In this document: piece by piece, positions 17,221 to 25,977 of the stretch
How the letters are laid out: every line of letters begins with the position of its first letter
How positions within the stretch are numbered: position 1 is the stretch's first letter
Assembly (NCBI RefSeq): GCF_026340655.1
Contig: NZ_JAPEOZ010000001.1
Location: forward strand, 8,370,001-8,434,000
DNA length: 64,000 bases
Direction of reading: 5' to 3'
DNA from: Streptomyces sp. NBC_01275
Lineage (GTDB): Bacteria > Actinomycetota > Actinomycetes > Streptomycetales > Streptomycetaceae
Program-made: the position numbers and the translations under genes
Notes under the pieces: generated by a model
What the model saw: the letters and a program-made list of their open reading frames with translations, nothing else
What the model was told of the DNA's origin: nothing
The model's database searches: none

Positions 17221-17339
17221 GCGACATCGAGGAGAGGTTCCCCCGGAGCCTCTGGATCCGACTGATCATCTACATCGCGGTGGGACATCTCTTCGCCGCG
17301 TTCCTCTGGCTGCTGTTCGAGGTGGGCGCCAAGCAGTAG
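17217..17339 (+). CDS. 40-residue single-span membrane peptide (DUF6126-like)
   Basis: ATG 17217 overlaps the regulator stop (ATGA). The product begins MSDIEERFPRSLWIRL and continues into one hydrophobic helix of about 20 residues (IIYIAVGHLFAAFLWLLFEV), ending GAKQ: short acidic N-terminus, basic flank, one membrane span. From memory it matches the small Streptomyces family annotated DUF6126, regularly found after XRE-cupin regulators; this was not checked. It may be a membrane partner or sensor for the regulator. Confidence 0.75.
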   Translation: MSDIEERFPRSLWIRLIIYIAVGHLFAAFLWLLFEVGAKQ

Positions 17340-17393
17340 AGCTCTCCTGGTCCTGAGTCCCGGTGAGCCGAGCAGGCCCAAGTCGAGCAGGCC

Positions 17394-18191
17394 TCAGTCG
17401 AGCAGGCGCTCCCGCAGGAGCTCCCGGGTCTGCGGGGTGATCCCGAGGCCCTGTTCCAGGTAGACGTCGACGCCGCCCCAGGTCTTCTCCATGGTCTCGA
17501 ACGCCGCGGCGAGATACTCCGCGCGGGCGTCGAACAGGGGGTTGAGCAACTCCATGACCTCGGGGGTGTAGGCCGAGGCGGCGCTGCCGCCCCGGCGCAC
17601 CTTGTAGCGGCGGTGCTTGGCGTTGGACTCCAGGTAGTCCGCCAGGATCGCCTCGCGTTCCACGCCCACGGCGAGCAGGGTCACCGCCACGGACAGGCCC
17701 GCGCGGTCCTTGCCGGCCGCGCAGTGCATCAGGGCGGGCACGCTGTCCTCGGCGAGCGCGTGCAGCACCCGCGCGTGCTCGGCCGTGCGCTGCCTGACCA
17801 TCGAGCGGTAGGAGGCGATCATCCGGCCCGCGGCCCGACCGTCGCCTAGTATCTCGCGCAACTCCTCGATGTCGCCGTCGCGGACCATCTTCCAGAACTC
17901 GGAGCCGTCCGCCGGATCCGACAGCGGCAGGTTCACATTGCGCACGCCCGGCAGCTCGACGTCCGGGCCCTCCAGCTTCTGGTCCGCCGCGTTGCGGAAG
18001 TCGAAGATCGTGTGCAGACCCAGGGACGCCAGGAACGCGGCGTCCTCGTCGGTGGCGTGCGCGAGATGGCCGCTGCGGAACAGCACGCCGTGACGCACCC
18101 GTCGTCCGTCGACGGTCGGCAGGCCGCCCACGTCGCGGAAGTTGCGCACTCCGGCCAGCTCGGGCTCGGTGGACGGGATCTGCTGCGTCAA
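17394..18191 (-). CDS. Tyrosine-protein phosphatase (IphP/Y_phosphatase3 type)
   Basis: 265 residues reading from TTG 18191, preceded by GGGAGGGAG. Starts LTQQIPSTEPELAGVRNFRD, with the family pattern FRDVGG and LFRSGHLA; the P-loop is HCAAGKDRAG (H156 to R163, nucleophile C157), a lipid/tyrosine-phosphatase type HCxxGKDR. Such enzymes dephosphorylate protein tyrosines or phosphoinositides; substrate unknown. It is transcribed divergently from the alpha-galactosidase gene, with DnaA-box-like sequences between. No signal peptide. Confidence 0.88.
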   Translation of the reverse strand: MTQQIPSTEPELAGVRNFRDVGGLPTVDGRRVRHGVLFRSGHLAHATDEDAAFLASLGLHTIFDFRNAADQKLEGPDVELPGVRNVNLPLSDPADGSEFWKMVRDGDIEELREILGDGRAAGRMIASYRSMVRQRTAEHARVLHALAEDSVPALMHCAAGKDRAGLSVAVTLLAVGVEREAILADYLESNAKHRRYKVRRGGSAASAYTPEVMELLNPLFDARAEYLAAAFETMEKTWGGVDVYLEQGLGITPQTRELLRERLLD

Positions 18192-18284
18192 CGGGGGCTC
18201 CCTCCCGGTCGGTCCCGGCCGACGCGGCTCGGAGGCCGGCGGGACACGTCTCGACGATACGACATGGATTCCCGGGGCAACGGG

Positions 18285-18361
18285 TTGTCCACAGGCGCAC
18301 GCGGCGGTCGTCGGCTCGGTCGTCGGCGAGGTCGCCGACACGGGGTGCAGCGTTGTCCACA
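18285..18361 (+). other. Two perfect DnaA-box sequences (TTGTCCACA)
   Basis: TTGTCCACA occurs at 18285-18293 and 18353-18361, same orientation, 68 bp apart, in the 246-bp divergent gap between the phosphatase and alpha-galactosidase genes. This 9-mer is the preferred Streptomyces DnaA box. There is no dnaA/dnaN nearby, so this is not oriC. It may be a regulatory or titration site, or chance. Confidence 0.5.
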
Positions 18362-18437
18362 GACGTTTGCTCAGCGAGGCATATGCACCTGATGATGTTG
18401 GGGCTTGATCGCACCTGTTCGAATCAGTGGGGGTTTG

Positions 18438-20540
18438 ATGCCCGAAATCGCCGACAACGGCCGCACCTGGCTCCTTTCGGGGCCCACGAGCAGCTACGCC
18501 CTCCATCTCACCGAGGCCGACGAGCTGATCCATCTGCACTGGGGCCCGGGCATCGCGCTCGCGGACGCCGAGGCCCTGGCCGCCCGCCCGCTGCCGAGCC
18601 GCGGGGCCTCGTTCGAGTCCCCGCTCGACGGCCGGGAGGAGTACCCGGTCGAGGGCGGCCCCCGCTTCGTCCGACCGGCCCTGTCCGTGCGCACCGACGA
18701 GCGGCGCGGCACCGAATGGGCCTTCGAGGCCTACGAGACCGGCGCCGCCGACCGCGACGAAGGCACCGGCGGCGACGAGCTGCGGCTGCGTTTCCGCGAC
18801 GCCGGCCTCGCCGTGACCCTGCACTACCGGATGCACGGCGACGTCGTAGAGCGCTGGACGACCGTGGGCAACGAGGGGGAGGAGCCGCTGGAGCTGCTGC
18901 GTGCCGACTCCGCCGTCTGGACCCTGCCCGACCGCGACGGCTGGCGTCTGTCCCAGCTGCACGGGCGCTGGGCGGCCGAGTCCCGGCTCACGCGCGCCCC
19001 CCTCACCTACGGTGAGAAGGTCATCGGCAGCCGCCGCGGCCACACCGGCCACCAGCACCTGCCCTGGGTCGCCCTGGACACGGACGCGACCGAGGAGCTC
19101 GGCGAGGTCTACGGCTGCGCCCTCGGCTGGTCGGGCTCCTGGCGCATCGCCGTCGCCCAACTGCCCGACGCGCGCGTGCAGATCACCGGCGGCGCCGGGT
19201 ACGACGACTCGGGGCTGCTGCGGCTGGCCGCGGGGGAGTCCTTCACCACGCCCGTCTTCGCCGGGCTGTACAGCGACGGCGGCTTCGGCGGCGCGAGCCG
19301 CGCCTGGCACGCCTACCAGCGGGCGTACGTCATCCCGGACGCGGAGCAGGACCGGCCGGTGCTGTTCAACTCCTGGGAGGCCACCTACTTCGACATCTCC
19401 GAGGAGCAGCAGGCGACCCTCGCCCGGCGCGCCGCGGCGATCGGCGTCGAGCTGTTCGTCGTCGACGACGGCTGGTTCGGGGCGCGCACCGGCGATCACG
19501 CCGGGCTCGGCGACTGGCGGCCCAACCCGGACCGCTTCCCCAAGGGCCTGACGCCCCTCGCGGACTACGTGCACGCCCTCGGCATGCAGTTCGGCATCTG
19601 GGTCGAGCCCGAGATGGTCAACCCCGACAGCGAGCTGTACCGGGCGCACCCCGACTGGGTGCAGTTCCAACCGGGACGAAAGCGGACGGAGTTCCGCAAT
19701 CAACTCGTACTGAACCTCGCGCGCGAGGACGTCCAGGAGTACCTCTGGGAGCAGCTCGACGGGCTCCTGTCCAGCGCGCCCATCGACTACGTGAAGTGGG
19801 ACTTCAACCGCTGCTTCACCGACGCCGGCTGGCCGGACGACCCCTATCCGCAGCGCCTCTGGGTCGACCATGTACGGGCCTTGTACGCCCTCCTGGACCG
19901 GCTGCGGGCGGCCCACCCGGGCGTCGCCTTCGAGTCCTGCTCGGGCGGCGGCGGGCGCATCGACCTCGGGATCATGAGCCGCACCGACCAGGTGTGGACC
20001 TCCGACAACACTGACCCCCTCGACCGGCTCGACATCCAGCACGGCTTCAGCCAGATCCACCCCGCCCGGGTCATGGCCGCCTGGGTCACCGACAGCCCCA
20101 ACGCCCAGCTCAACGGCCGGTCCTCCACCCTGCGCTTCCGGTTCGTCAGCGCCATGGCCGGCGTCCTCGGGGTCGGCGGGGACCTCTCCGAGTGGAGCGA
20201 GGAGGAGCTCGCCGAGGCCCGGCGGTGGGTCGACCTCTACAAGGAGATCCGGCCCCTGGTGCAGCACGGCGACCTCCACCGGCTGCGGCCCCCGACGGGC
20301 GGACTCAGCGCCGTGCAGTACGTGCGCGGCGACGAGACCGTCGTCCTCGCCTGGCTCCAGGCGCAGCGCTACGGCGAGCCCGCCCCCGCGCTCCGGTTGC
20401 GCGGCCTCGACCCGACAGCGTCGTATGAATGCCGCGAAACGGGCGAAGTCCACCGGGGGGCGGTGCTGTTGCACCACGGGCTGGCCACCGGGCTGCGCGG
20501 CGACCTTGATGCGACGGTTATCCGCCTGCGTCGCATCTGA
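18438..20540 (+). CDS. Alpha-galactosidase, glycoside hydrolase family 36
   Basis: 700 residues from ATG 18438 (GGGGG upstream); no signal peptide, so cytoplasmic. N-terminal beta-sandwich (about 1-300), then the (beta/alpha)8 domain beginning NSWEATYFDI. The nucleophile lies in VKWDFNR (D455), substrate loops are ESCSGGGGRIDLG and the acid/base Asp is in SDNTDPLDRLDIQ (D523). It hydrolyses terminal alpha-galactosides. No sugar transporter or LacI gene is adjacent, so induction cannot be read. The following 466 bp contain no gene. Confidence 0.93.
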   Translation: MPEIADNGRTWLLSGPTSSYALHLTEADELIHLHWGPGIALADAEALAARPLPSRGASFESPLDGREEYPVEGGPRFVRPALSVRTDERRGTEWAFEAYETGAADRDEGTGGDELRLRFRDAGLAVTLHYRMHGDVVERWTTVGNEGEEPLELLRADSAVWTLPDRDGWRLSQLHGRWAAESRLTRAPLTYGEKVIGSRRGHTGHQHLPWVALDTDATEELGEVYGCALGWSGSWRIAVAQLPDARVQITGGAGYDDSGLLRLAAGESFTTPVFAGLYSDGGFGGASRAWHAYQRAYVIPDAEQDRPVLFNSWEATYFDISEEQQATLARRAAAIGVELFVVDDGWFGARTGDHAGLGDWRPNPDRFPKGLTPLADYVHALGMQFGIWVEPEMVNPDSELYRAHPDWVQFQPGRKRTEFRNQLVLNLAREDVQEYLWEQLDGLLSSAPIDYVKWDFNRCFTDAGWPDDPYPQRLWVDHVRALYALLDRLRAAHPGVAFESCSGGGGRIDLGIMSRTDQVWTSDNTDPLDRLDIQHGFSQIHPARVMAAWVTDSPNAQLNGRSSTLRFRFVSAMAGVLGVGGDLSEWSEEELAEARRWVDLYKEIRPLVQHGDLHRLRPPTGGLSAVQYVRGDETVVLAWLQAQRYGEPAPALRLRGLDPTASYECRETGEVHRGAVLLHHGLATGLRGDLDATVIRLRRI

Positions 20541-20668
20541 GGTTTCTGTCCGAATTGAAGCCTTAGTCCAACTCGCTCTGGAATAAAGGGTCCTGGAAAC
20601 GCGTCACGTGAGCAGCGTCATATCCGTGACCGTAAGTCGTCCGTCATGTTCACGTAATTTACGGGCTT

Positions 20669-20701
20669 TTCAAGGGCGTTCGATGAAAAAACGCCCTTGA
20701 A
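20669..20701. terminator. 12-bp hairpin after the alpha-galactosidase gene
   Basis: TTCAAGGGCGTT (20669-20680) pairs perfectly with AACGCCCTTGAA (20690-20701) across a 9-nt A-rich loop. It lies 129 bp after the alpha-galactosidase stop, in the AT-richer first half of the gap 20541-21006. I see no gene between 20541 and the riboswitch promoter. Confidence 0.6.
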
Positions 20702-20768
20702 TTAACAGAGGGTGACTGGGAATTCCCACAGGGGATCAAGAGGAACGTTCGCGCAGGGCAACCGCTGC

Positions 20769-20798
20769 TTGTCCCTGTGCGTCTTGGTCCCTTACGTT
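20769..20798 (+). promoter_or_regulatory. Candidate promoter for the riboswitch-controlled peptidase
   Basis: TTGTCC (20769-20774), 18-bp spacer, TACGTT (20793-20798). A start around 20805 would begin the transcript just before the riboswitch. Hexamers are plausible, not perfect. Confidence 0.4.
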
Positions 20799-20816
20799 CC
20801 AGACCAATCCGGACGG

Positions 20817-20990
20817 ACGCCCAATCCTGCCGCCGCCCGGATCCCGCACTCACTCACCCGTACCAGGCAGGAGCGGGGGACCCACAGGTAGAACCGCCTG
20901 TTCCGGTCTCCGGAACGGCTAGGGGTAAAGCCGCGCCTCGGTGCGGCCGGGCATCTCCAGCCCGCACCCGACAGCTCACCTCGCAGGCGC
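20817..20990 (+). promoter_or_regulatory. ydaO-type cyclic-di-AMP riboswitch
   Basis: The leader contains the hallmark blocks of the actinobacterial ydaO element in order: a hairpin TCCTGCC (20825-20831) with GGCAGGA (20866-20872), GAGCGGGGGACCCACA, GGCTAGGGGTAAAGCC, and the very conserved 3' block CCCGACAGCTCACCTCGCAG (ending near 20985), then GGCG (20986-20989) able to pair with the 5' CGCC. This class binds c-di-AMP and in Streptomyces precedes genes for cell-wall hydrolases. It ends 16 bp before the ATG, overlapping the ribosome-binding site region (GGAGAGG). Boundaries are approximate. Confidence 0.85.
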
Positions 20991-21006
20991 CGGAGAGGAT
21001 TTCGTC

Positions 21007-22020
21007 ATGCCCGCGAAGGGTAAGCACCGCCGCCCGAAGACCCAGCGCTTCACCCGCTCCATAGCCGTCGCCGGAACCGGCGGCGCGGCTCTCGCTCTTC
21101 CGCTCATGGGAGCCGCCGGCGCCCACGCGGCGCCCTCTCAGTCCGTCGCCCAGTCGGCTTCCGCGTCGGCTTCCCAGGCGATTTCGCAGACGGTCTCGGA
21201 AAAGGCCGCGCAGTCCGTTCAGTCGGCGCGCCAGACGGCCGCCGAGACGAAGACCGCCGCCACGAGCACGAAGTCCTACACCGTGCGGTCCGGCGACTAT
21301 CTCTCGAAGATCGCGGACGAGCAGGACGTCAGCGGCGGCTGGCAGAAGCTGTACCAGGACAACCGCGCGGCCGTCGGCGACAACCCGTCGTTGATCCACC
21401 CCGGCCTCAAGCTGTCGATCGGCGGGAAGGCCGCGGCCGGCGCCAAGTCGTCGCCCGGTATATCCGGTTCGTCCGCCAAGTCGTCGACGTCCACGTCCTC
21501 CGGCTCCAAGGCGTCCTCGTCGTCTTCGTCGTCGGACTCTTCGTCCTCTTCGTCTTCTTCGTCCTCGTCGAAGGCGACCACCGAGGCCGCCGCGAGCACG
21601 AGCACCTCCAGCGGTTACACCCTCCCCGTGGCGGGCGCCACCATCGGCACCGCCTACCACACGGCCGGCAGCATGTGGTCCAGCGGCTACCACACCGGCG
21701 TCGACTTCGTCGTCCCGACCGGTACGTCCCTCAAGGCCGTCGCCGCGGGCACGGTCGTCTCCGCCGGCTGGGGCGGCGCGTACGGCAACCAGGTCGTCAT
21801 CAAGCTCGGCGACGGCTACTACGCCCAGTACGCCCATCTCTCGCAGCTCTCCGTCTCGGCCGGGCAGACCGTGACCGAGGGGCAGCAGATCGGTCTCTCC
21901 GGCGCGACCGGCAACGTGACCGGACCGCACCTCCACTTCGAGATCCGCACCACGCCGGACTACGGCTCGGACGTCGACCCGGTCGCCTACCTCCGCTCGC
22001 ACGGCGTCAGCGTCGGCTGA
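21007..22020 (+). CDS. Secreted LysM and M23-peptidase cell-wall hydrolase
   Basis: 337 residues from ATG 21007 (GGAGAGG upstream). Basic N-terminus, hydrophobic core and AHAAPS give a signal peptide cleaved near residue 41. LysM domain 91-138 (begins YTVRSGDYLSKIA), then a serine-rich linker (about 150-203, including an almost pure Ser stretch 168-188), then an M23 metallopeptidase domain: zinc ligands H229 and D233 in HTGVDF and H310 in the HLH of GPHLHFEIR. It would bind and cut peptidoglycan outside the cell, for example during growth or spore germination. Expression is probably set by the c-di-AMP riboswitch directly upstream, and a strong terminator follows, so it is monocistronic. Confidence 0.93.
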   Translation: MPAKGKHRRPKTQRFTRSIAVAGTGGAALALPLMGAAGAHAAPSQSVAQSASASASQAISQTVSEKAAQSVQSARQTAAETKTAATSTKSYTVRSGDYLSKIADEQDVSGGWQKLYQDNRAAVGDNPSLIHPGLKLSIGGKAAAGAKSSPGISGSSAKSSTSTSSGSKASSSSSSSDSSSSSSSSSSSKATTEAAASTSTSSGYTLPVAGATIGTAYHTAGSMWSSGYHTGVDFVVPTGTSLKAVAAGTVVSAGWGGAYGNQVVIKLGDGYYAQYAHLSQLSVSAGQTVTEGQQIGLSGATGNVTGPHLHFEIRTTPDYGSDVDPVAYLRSHGVSVG

Positions 22021-22056
22021 CCTCCCCCGACCGCCTGCCTGCCTGACACGCTGCCG

Positions 22057-22089
22057 AGGCCGGACCCTGATCCCCGGGTCCGGCCTTTG
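22057..22089 (+). terminator. Hairpin after the LysM-M23 gene
   Basis: AGGCCGGACCC (22057-22067) and GGGTCCGGCCT (22076-22086) form a perfect 11-bp stem with an 8-nt loop, followed by TTTGG. It lies 36 bp after the stop codon. Confidence 0.8.
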
Positions 22090-22095
22090 GCGTTC

Positions 22096-22131
22096 GGTCC
22101 GGTCGGTCCGGTCGGTCCGGTCGGTCCGGTC
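22096..22131. repeat. 9-bp tandem repeat, four perfect copies
   Basis: GGTCCGGTC is repeated four times head to tail directly after the terminator, followed to about 22177 by decaying variants (GGTCCGTTC, GGTCCGCTG). It is non-coding. Confidence 0.85.
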
Positions 22132-22270
22132 AGTCTGTTAGGTCCGTTCGATCCGTCGGGTCCGCTGGGGCCGTTCGACTTTGCTCGTTCATGATCGTTT
22201 CATTGCGGTCGTGTGGCAGGCCCGTCCGGGCCGTCGACAGCCGGGACAGAGTGGCGGCACAGTGATCTCC

Positions 22271-24154
22271 ATGAGAGGGCAAGCGCTTTCCTTCACTGTC
22301 ACCGCCGCCGTCCTGTTGGCGGGACTCGGCTCCGCGCCCGCCGCCGGGCACGCCGTCGACACCCCGCGCCGGATCGTGGAGAACCTCGACCGCGGCCTGG
22401 TCGCCGTGCCGTCCGGCACGGCGACCTTCCTCAGCTGGCGTCTCCTCGGCACCGAGTACGCCCGATACGGCGACTCCCTCGCCTTCGACGTCTACAAGAA
22501 CGGCCGACGGCTGAACCGCGAGCCGATCCGCAGGTCGACGACCTACCGGGACGACACCCCGGGCGCGGGCACGTACACCGTGCGTGCGGTCGTCGACGGG
22601 CATCGACAGCAGCCGAGTTCGGCCGCGCTCGACTTCGCCGACGGTTACGCCGAGATCCCCCTCGCCGCCGCCGACGGCTACACCGTCCAGCACGCCTGGC
22701 CCGGCGACCTCGACGGCGACGGACGGTACGAACTGGTCGTCAGCCGGCTGTCGGGGACCCGGGACCGGCCCGACCTGCTGGAGGCGTACACGCTCACCGG
22801 CGAGCGGCTCTGGCGGGTCGACTTCGGACCCGGCTCCTACACCCAGGTCGGCGGGAACGGCGCCAACGACCCGGCGCCCGCCGCGATCAGCGGCTCCACG
22901 GCGATCGGCGGCTACCGCAACGACGACAACGTCACCGTCTACGACCTCGACGGCGACGGCCGTGCCGAGGTGCTGGCGCACACCGCCGCCGGCACCGCCT
23001 TCGCGGACGGCGCGCAGGTCGCCGCCGACTCGCCCGCCCGCCAGTTCGTCTCGGTGATCGACGGCGCGACCGGCGTCGAGCGCACCCGGCAGCCGGTGCC
23101 CGACGACTTCGTCGCCGACGGCCCCTCCGGCGGCCACTTCGGCATCGCCTACCTGGACGGCGAACACCCCAGCCTGGTCACGAAGTCGGTCACCCGCGTC
23201 GGCGCGAAGCGCGGCGCGTTCCGGGTCCTGTTCCAGACCTGGGACTTCAACGGCGCGGACCTGACCCGCCGTTGGAGGTACGTGGTGGACCCGGCGAGCG
23301 GCGCGACCAGCTTCCACCAGATCCGCACCGTCGACGTCGACGGGGACGGCCACGACGAGATCGCCGACGGCAACTACGTCGTGAACAGCGACGGCACCCT
23401 GCGCTACGTCGTCGACGGAGCCATCCACGGAGACCGCTTCGACATCGCCGACCTCGACCCCGACCGACCCGGCCTGGAGGGCTTCGCCATCCAGCAGTCC
23501 GAGCTGGGCATCGTGTCGAACTTCCCCTGGTAGTACTACGACGCCGACACCGGCGAGCGACTCGTGACCGGCGCGCATCCGACGGACCCGGTGAGCGACG
23601 CCGACCTCGACGTGGGCCGCGGCACCGCCGCCGACATCGACCCGGACCACCGCGGCTACGAGTACTGGACGTCCACCGCCGACGTGACCCGGCCCGGCGC
23701 CGGCGTCTTCAACGTCCAGGACGGCAAGGTCTCCACCACCACGCCCAGCGTCAACTTCCGTATCTGGTGGGACGGTGACAAGGCGTCAGAACTGCTCGAC
23801 TTCACCCGCGTCGAGAAGTGGGACCCGGCCGCCGCGACCAGCGCGACGGTCTTCGTCCCGGCCGGCGTGGTCTCCGGCGCCCGCAACGCCACGCCCTTCT
23901 ACGGCGATCTGGTGGGCGACTGGCGCGAGGAGATCCTGGCCGAGACCGCCGACCACACCGCGCTGCGCCTCTACACCACGACCGAGCCGACCGGCACCCG
24001 CGTCTACACGCTCGCCCAGAACCCCGAGTACCGCCTCGGCTGGACCGTGCGGGGCTATCTCAATCCCACCTACACCGACTACTACCTCGGCGCCGAGACC
24101 CGCCGCATCCCGAAGCCCTCGATCACCGTTCCCGGGCTCGCCGAACACGCGTGA
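22271..24154 (+). pseudogene. Rhamnogalacturonan lyase (PL11 family) interrupted by an in-frame TAG
   Basis: Frame from ATG 22271 with a signal peptide (MRGQALSFTVTAAVLLAGL, AAGHA). IVENLDRGLVAVPSGTATFL and SWRLLG are hallmarks of YesW/YesX-like PL11 lyases, which cut rhamnogalacturonan I. Calcium-binding-like repeats GDLDGDGRYE, YDLDGDGRAE and VDVDGDGHDE follow. At codon 421 (23531-23533) TAG interrupts the frame; translation then resumes in the same frame with YYDADTGERL and continues to 24154 with normal family sequence (GDLVGDWREEI, RLGWTVRGYLNPTYTDYYLG). Without the stop the protein would be 627 residues, a normal length. TAG differs by one base from TGG (Trp) or CAG (Gln). It is either a recent nonsense mutation, a sequence error or read-through. 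GTG 22262 is an alternative start. Confidence 0.85.
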
Positions 24155-24246
24155 CGTCCCGATCACTTCCGACTTCCCGAACACCTCTCACTCCCGAACA
24201 CCCCTTATTCCCGAGCACCCTTGACTCACCGAAGGAGCCGTCTCCC

Positions 24247-24975
24247 GTGACGACCACGCGCAGAGCGTTCGGAGCCCTCGCCGCCGGCGCCGCCCTGGCC
24301 GCGCTCGCCCCCGCCGCGTCGGCGAACGCCGCGTCCGCCGGCGCCGCGCCCCGCCGCCGTCGCCTCATCGCCCACGACGACTTCCGCCACGGCCTCGGCC
24401 GGTGGGCCGTGGAACTCGAGCGGCCGGGAGCCGTCACCGCCTCCCGCGGGACTCTGGAGGTCGACGTGCCCGCGGGCGCGACGCTCTGGTTCAGGCAAAG
24501 GCTCGAAGGGCCGTACGCCATCGAGTACACCGCCACCCCGGTCTCCGCCGGCGGCGTCAACGACCGGGTGTCCGACCTCAACAACTTCTGGAACGCCGTC
24601 GACGTCCGCTCCCCGGACGACCTCTTCGCCACGCAGCGCGGCGGCGCCCTCGCGGAGTACGACTACCTGAAGACGTACTACGTCGGCTACGGCGCCAACA
24701 CCAACACCACCACCCGGCTGCGCCGCTACGTCGGCGAGGCGGGGGTGCGCCCGCTGATCTACGACTACACCGAGCCGCTGCTCGTGGCGAACGCGCCGAA
24801 CCGCGTCCGGATCGTCTCCGACGGCTCGACCGTGCGCTGGTGGAACAACGGACGGCTCGTCTTCGACTACACCGACCCGGAGCCGTACACGGGCGGGCAC
24901 TTCGCCTTCCGGACCACCTGGAGCCATTTCCGGATCAACGACTTCCGGGTGTGGTCACTGCATCGACACGCCTGA
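24247..24975 (+). CDS. Secreted DUF6250-like protein beside the lyase
   Basis: 242 residues from GTG 24247, with GAAGGAG 11 nt upstream. The N-terminus TTTRRAFGALAAGAALAALA has a twin-arginine pair and hydrophobic core, so a Tat-type signal is likely. The mature part (from about 40) reads LIAHDDFRHGLGRW, WFRQRLEGPYAIEYT, DLNNFWNAVDVRSPDDLFAT and ends HFAFRTTWSHFRINDFRVW, a beta-sandwich lectin/laminase-like pattern. From memory this matches proteins annotated DUF6250 that accompany rhamnogalacturonan degradation genes. Function unproven; a pectin-related hydrolase or binding role is inferred from the neighbour. Confidence 0.7.
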   Translation: MTTTRRAFGALAAGAALAALAPAASANAASAGAAPRRRRLIAHDDFRHGLGRWAVELERPGAVTASRGTLEVDVPAGATLWFRQRLEGPYAIEYTATPVSAGGVNDRVSDLNNFWNAVDVRSPDDLFATQRGGALAEYDYLKTYYVGYGANTNTTTRLRRYVGEAGVRPLIYDYTEPLLVANAPNRVRIVSDGSTVRWWNNGRLVFDYTDPEPYTGGHFAFRTTWSHFRINDFRVWSLHRHA

Positions 24976-25088
24976 CGGGGAGCCTTATTCCCGCGTTGGC
25001 AAATTCTTTAAGAGTGTCTTATCTCACCGTCCGTCAACCCCTTCCTACGGTCGCGTAAGTCACATTCGAAGGTGAATCATGAACTGCT

Positions 25089-25907
25089 GTGGCAGACGAT
25101 TCGAAGAATGACAACAGATCAGTGATCGGGTCGTACGTGGCGGTGGGGGACAGCTTCACCGAGGGCGTCGGCGACCCCGGCCCCGACGGGGCGTTCGTCG
25201 GCTGGGCCGACCGGTTCGCGGTACTGCTCGCGGACCGGCGGCCCGAAGGCGACTTCGAGTACACCAACCTCGCGGTGCGCGGAAAGCTCCTCGACCAGAT
25301 CATGGAGGACCAGCTCCCCAAGGCCGTGGAGCTCGCCCCCGACCTGGTCTCCTTCTGCGCGGGCGGCAACGACATCATCCGACCCGGAACCGATCCGGAC
25401 GAGGTCGCGGAGCGCTTCGAGCGCGCGATCTCGTCCCTGACCGCCGTCGCCGGCACGGTCATGGTGACCACCGGCTTCGACCTCCGCGGCGTTCCCCTCC
25501 TCAAGCACCTGCGCGGCAAGATCGCCACCTACAACGGGCATGTCCGCGCCGTCGCCGACAAGTACGGCTGTCCGGTGCTCGACCTGTGGTCGCTGCGGTC
25601 CGTGCAGGACCGTCGGGCCTGGGACGACGACCGGCTCCATCTCTCCCCGGAAGGGCACACGCGCGTGGCGCTGCGCGCCGGGCTGAGCCTGGGGCTCGAC
25701 GTGCCGGCCGATCCCGAGCAGCCCTGGCCGGCGCTTCCGCCTCGCGGCACGCTCGAGGTGCGCAAGGACGACGTCCACTGGGCGCGGGAGTATCTGGTGC
25801 CGTGGATCGGGCGCCGGCTGCGCGGCGAGTCGTCGGGGGACCATGTGACGGCCAAGGGCGCGTTGTCGCCGGACGACATCCGGATGCGGATCGCGGCAGT
25901 GGCCTGA
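25089..25907 (+). CDS. SGNH/GDSL-family hydrolase
   Basis: 272 residues. Block I is YVAVGDSFTEGVGD (S22), block III is CAGGNDII and block V is DRLHLSPEGH (D and H of the triad), so all catalytic blocks are intact. No signal peptide, so an intracellular esterase or lipase of unknown substrate. The start GTG 25089 has only a weak, distant purine stretch; no better in-frame start is nearby. Upstream is an AT-richer 113-bp gap that may hold its promoter. Confidence 0.88.
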   Translation: MADDSKNDNRSVIGSYVAVGDSFTEGVGDPGPDGAFVGWADRFAVLLADRRPEGDFEYTNLAVRGKLLDQIMEDQLPKAVELAPDLVSFCAGGNDIIRPGTDPDEVAERFERAISSLTAVAGTVMVTTGFDLRGVPLLKHLRGKIATYNGHVRAVADKYGCPVLDLWSLRSVQDRRAWDDDRLHLSPEGHTRVALRAGLSLGLDVPADPEQPWPALPPRGTLEVRKDDVHWAREYLVPWIGRRLRGESSGDHVTAKGALSPDDIRMRIAAVA

Positions 25908-25977
25908 ACCGGGGTGGGGCGGTGGGTCTTTCGCCCCCGCCGCCCCTTCCCCTTCCCGTCCTCCGGGGGGCTGCCGC

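Noticed and set aside
18285..18361. A replication origin at the DnaA boxes
   Set aside because: Only two boxes, no dnaA/dnaN/gyrB neighbours and no AT-rich unwinding region.
24247..24975. The DUF6250-like gene as a fragment of the broken lyase
   Set aside because: It has its own ribosome-binding site, Tat-type signal and a complete separate domain.
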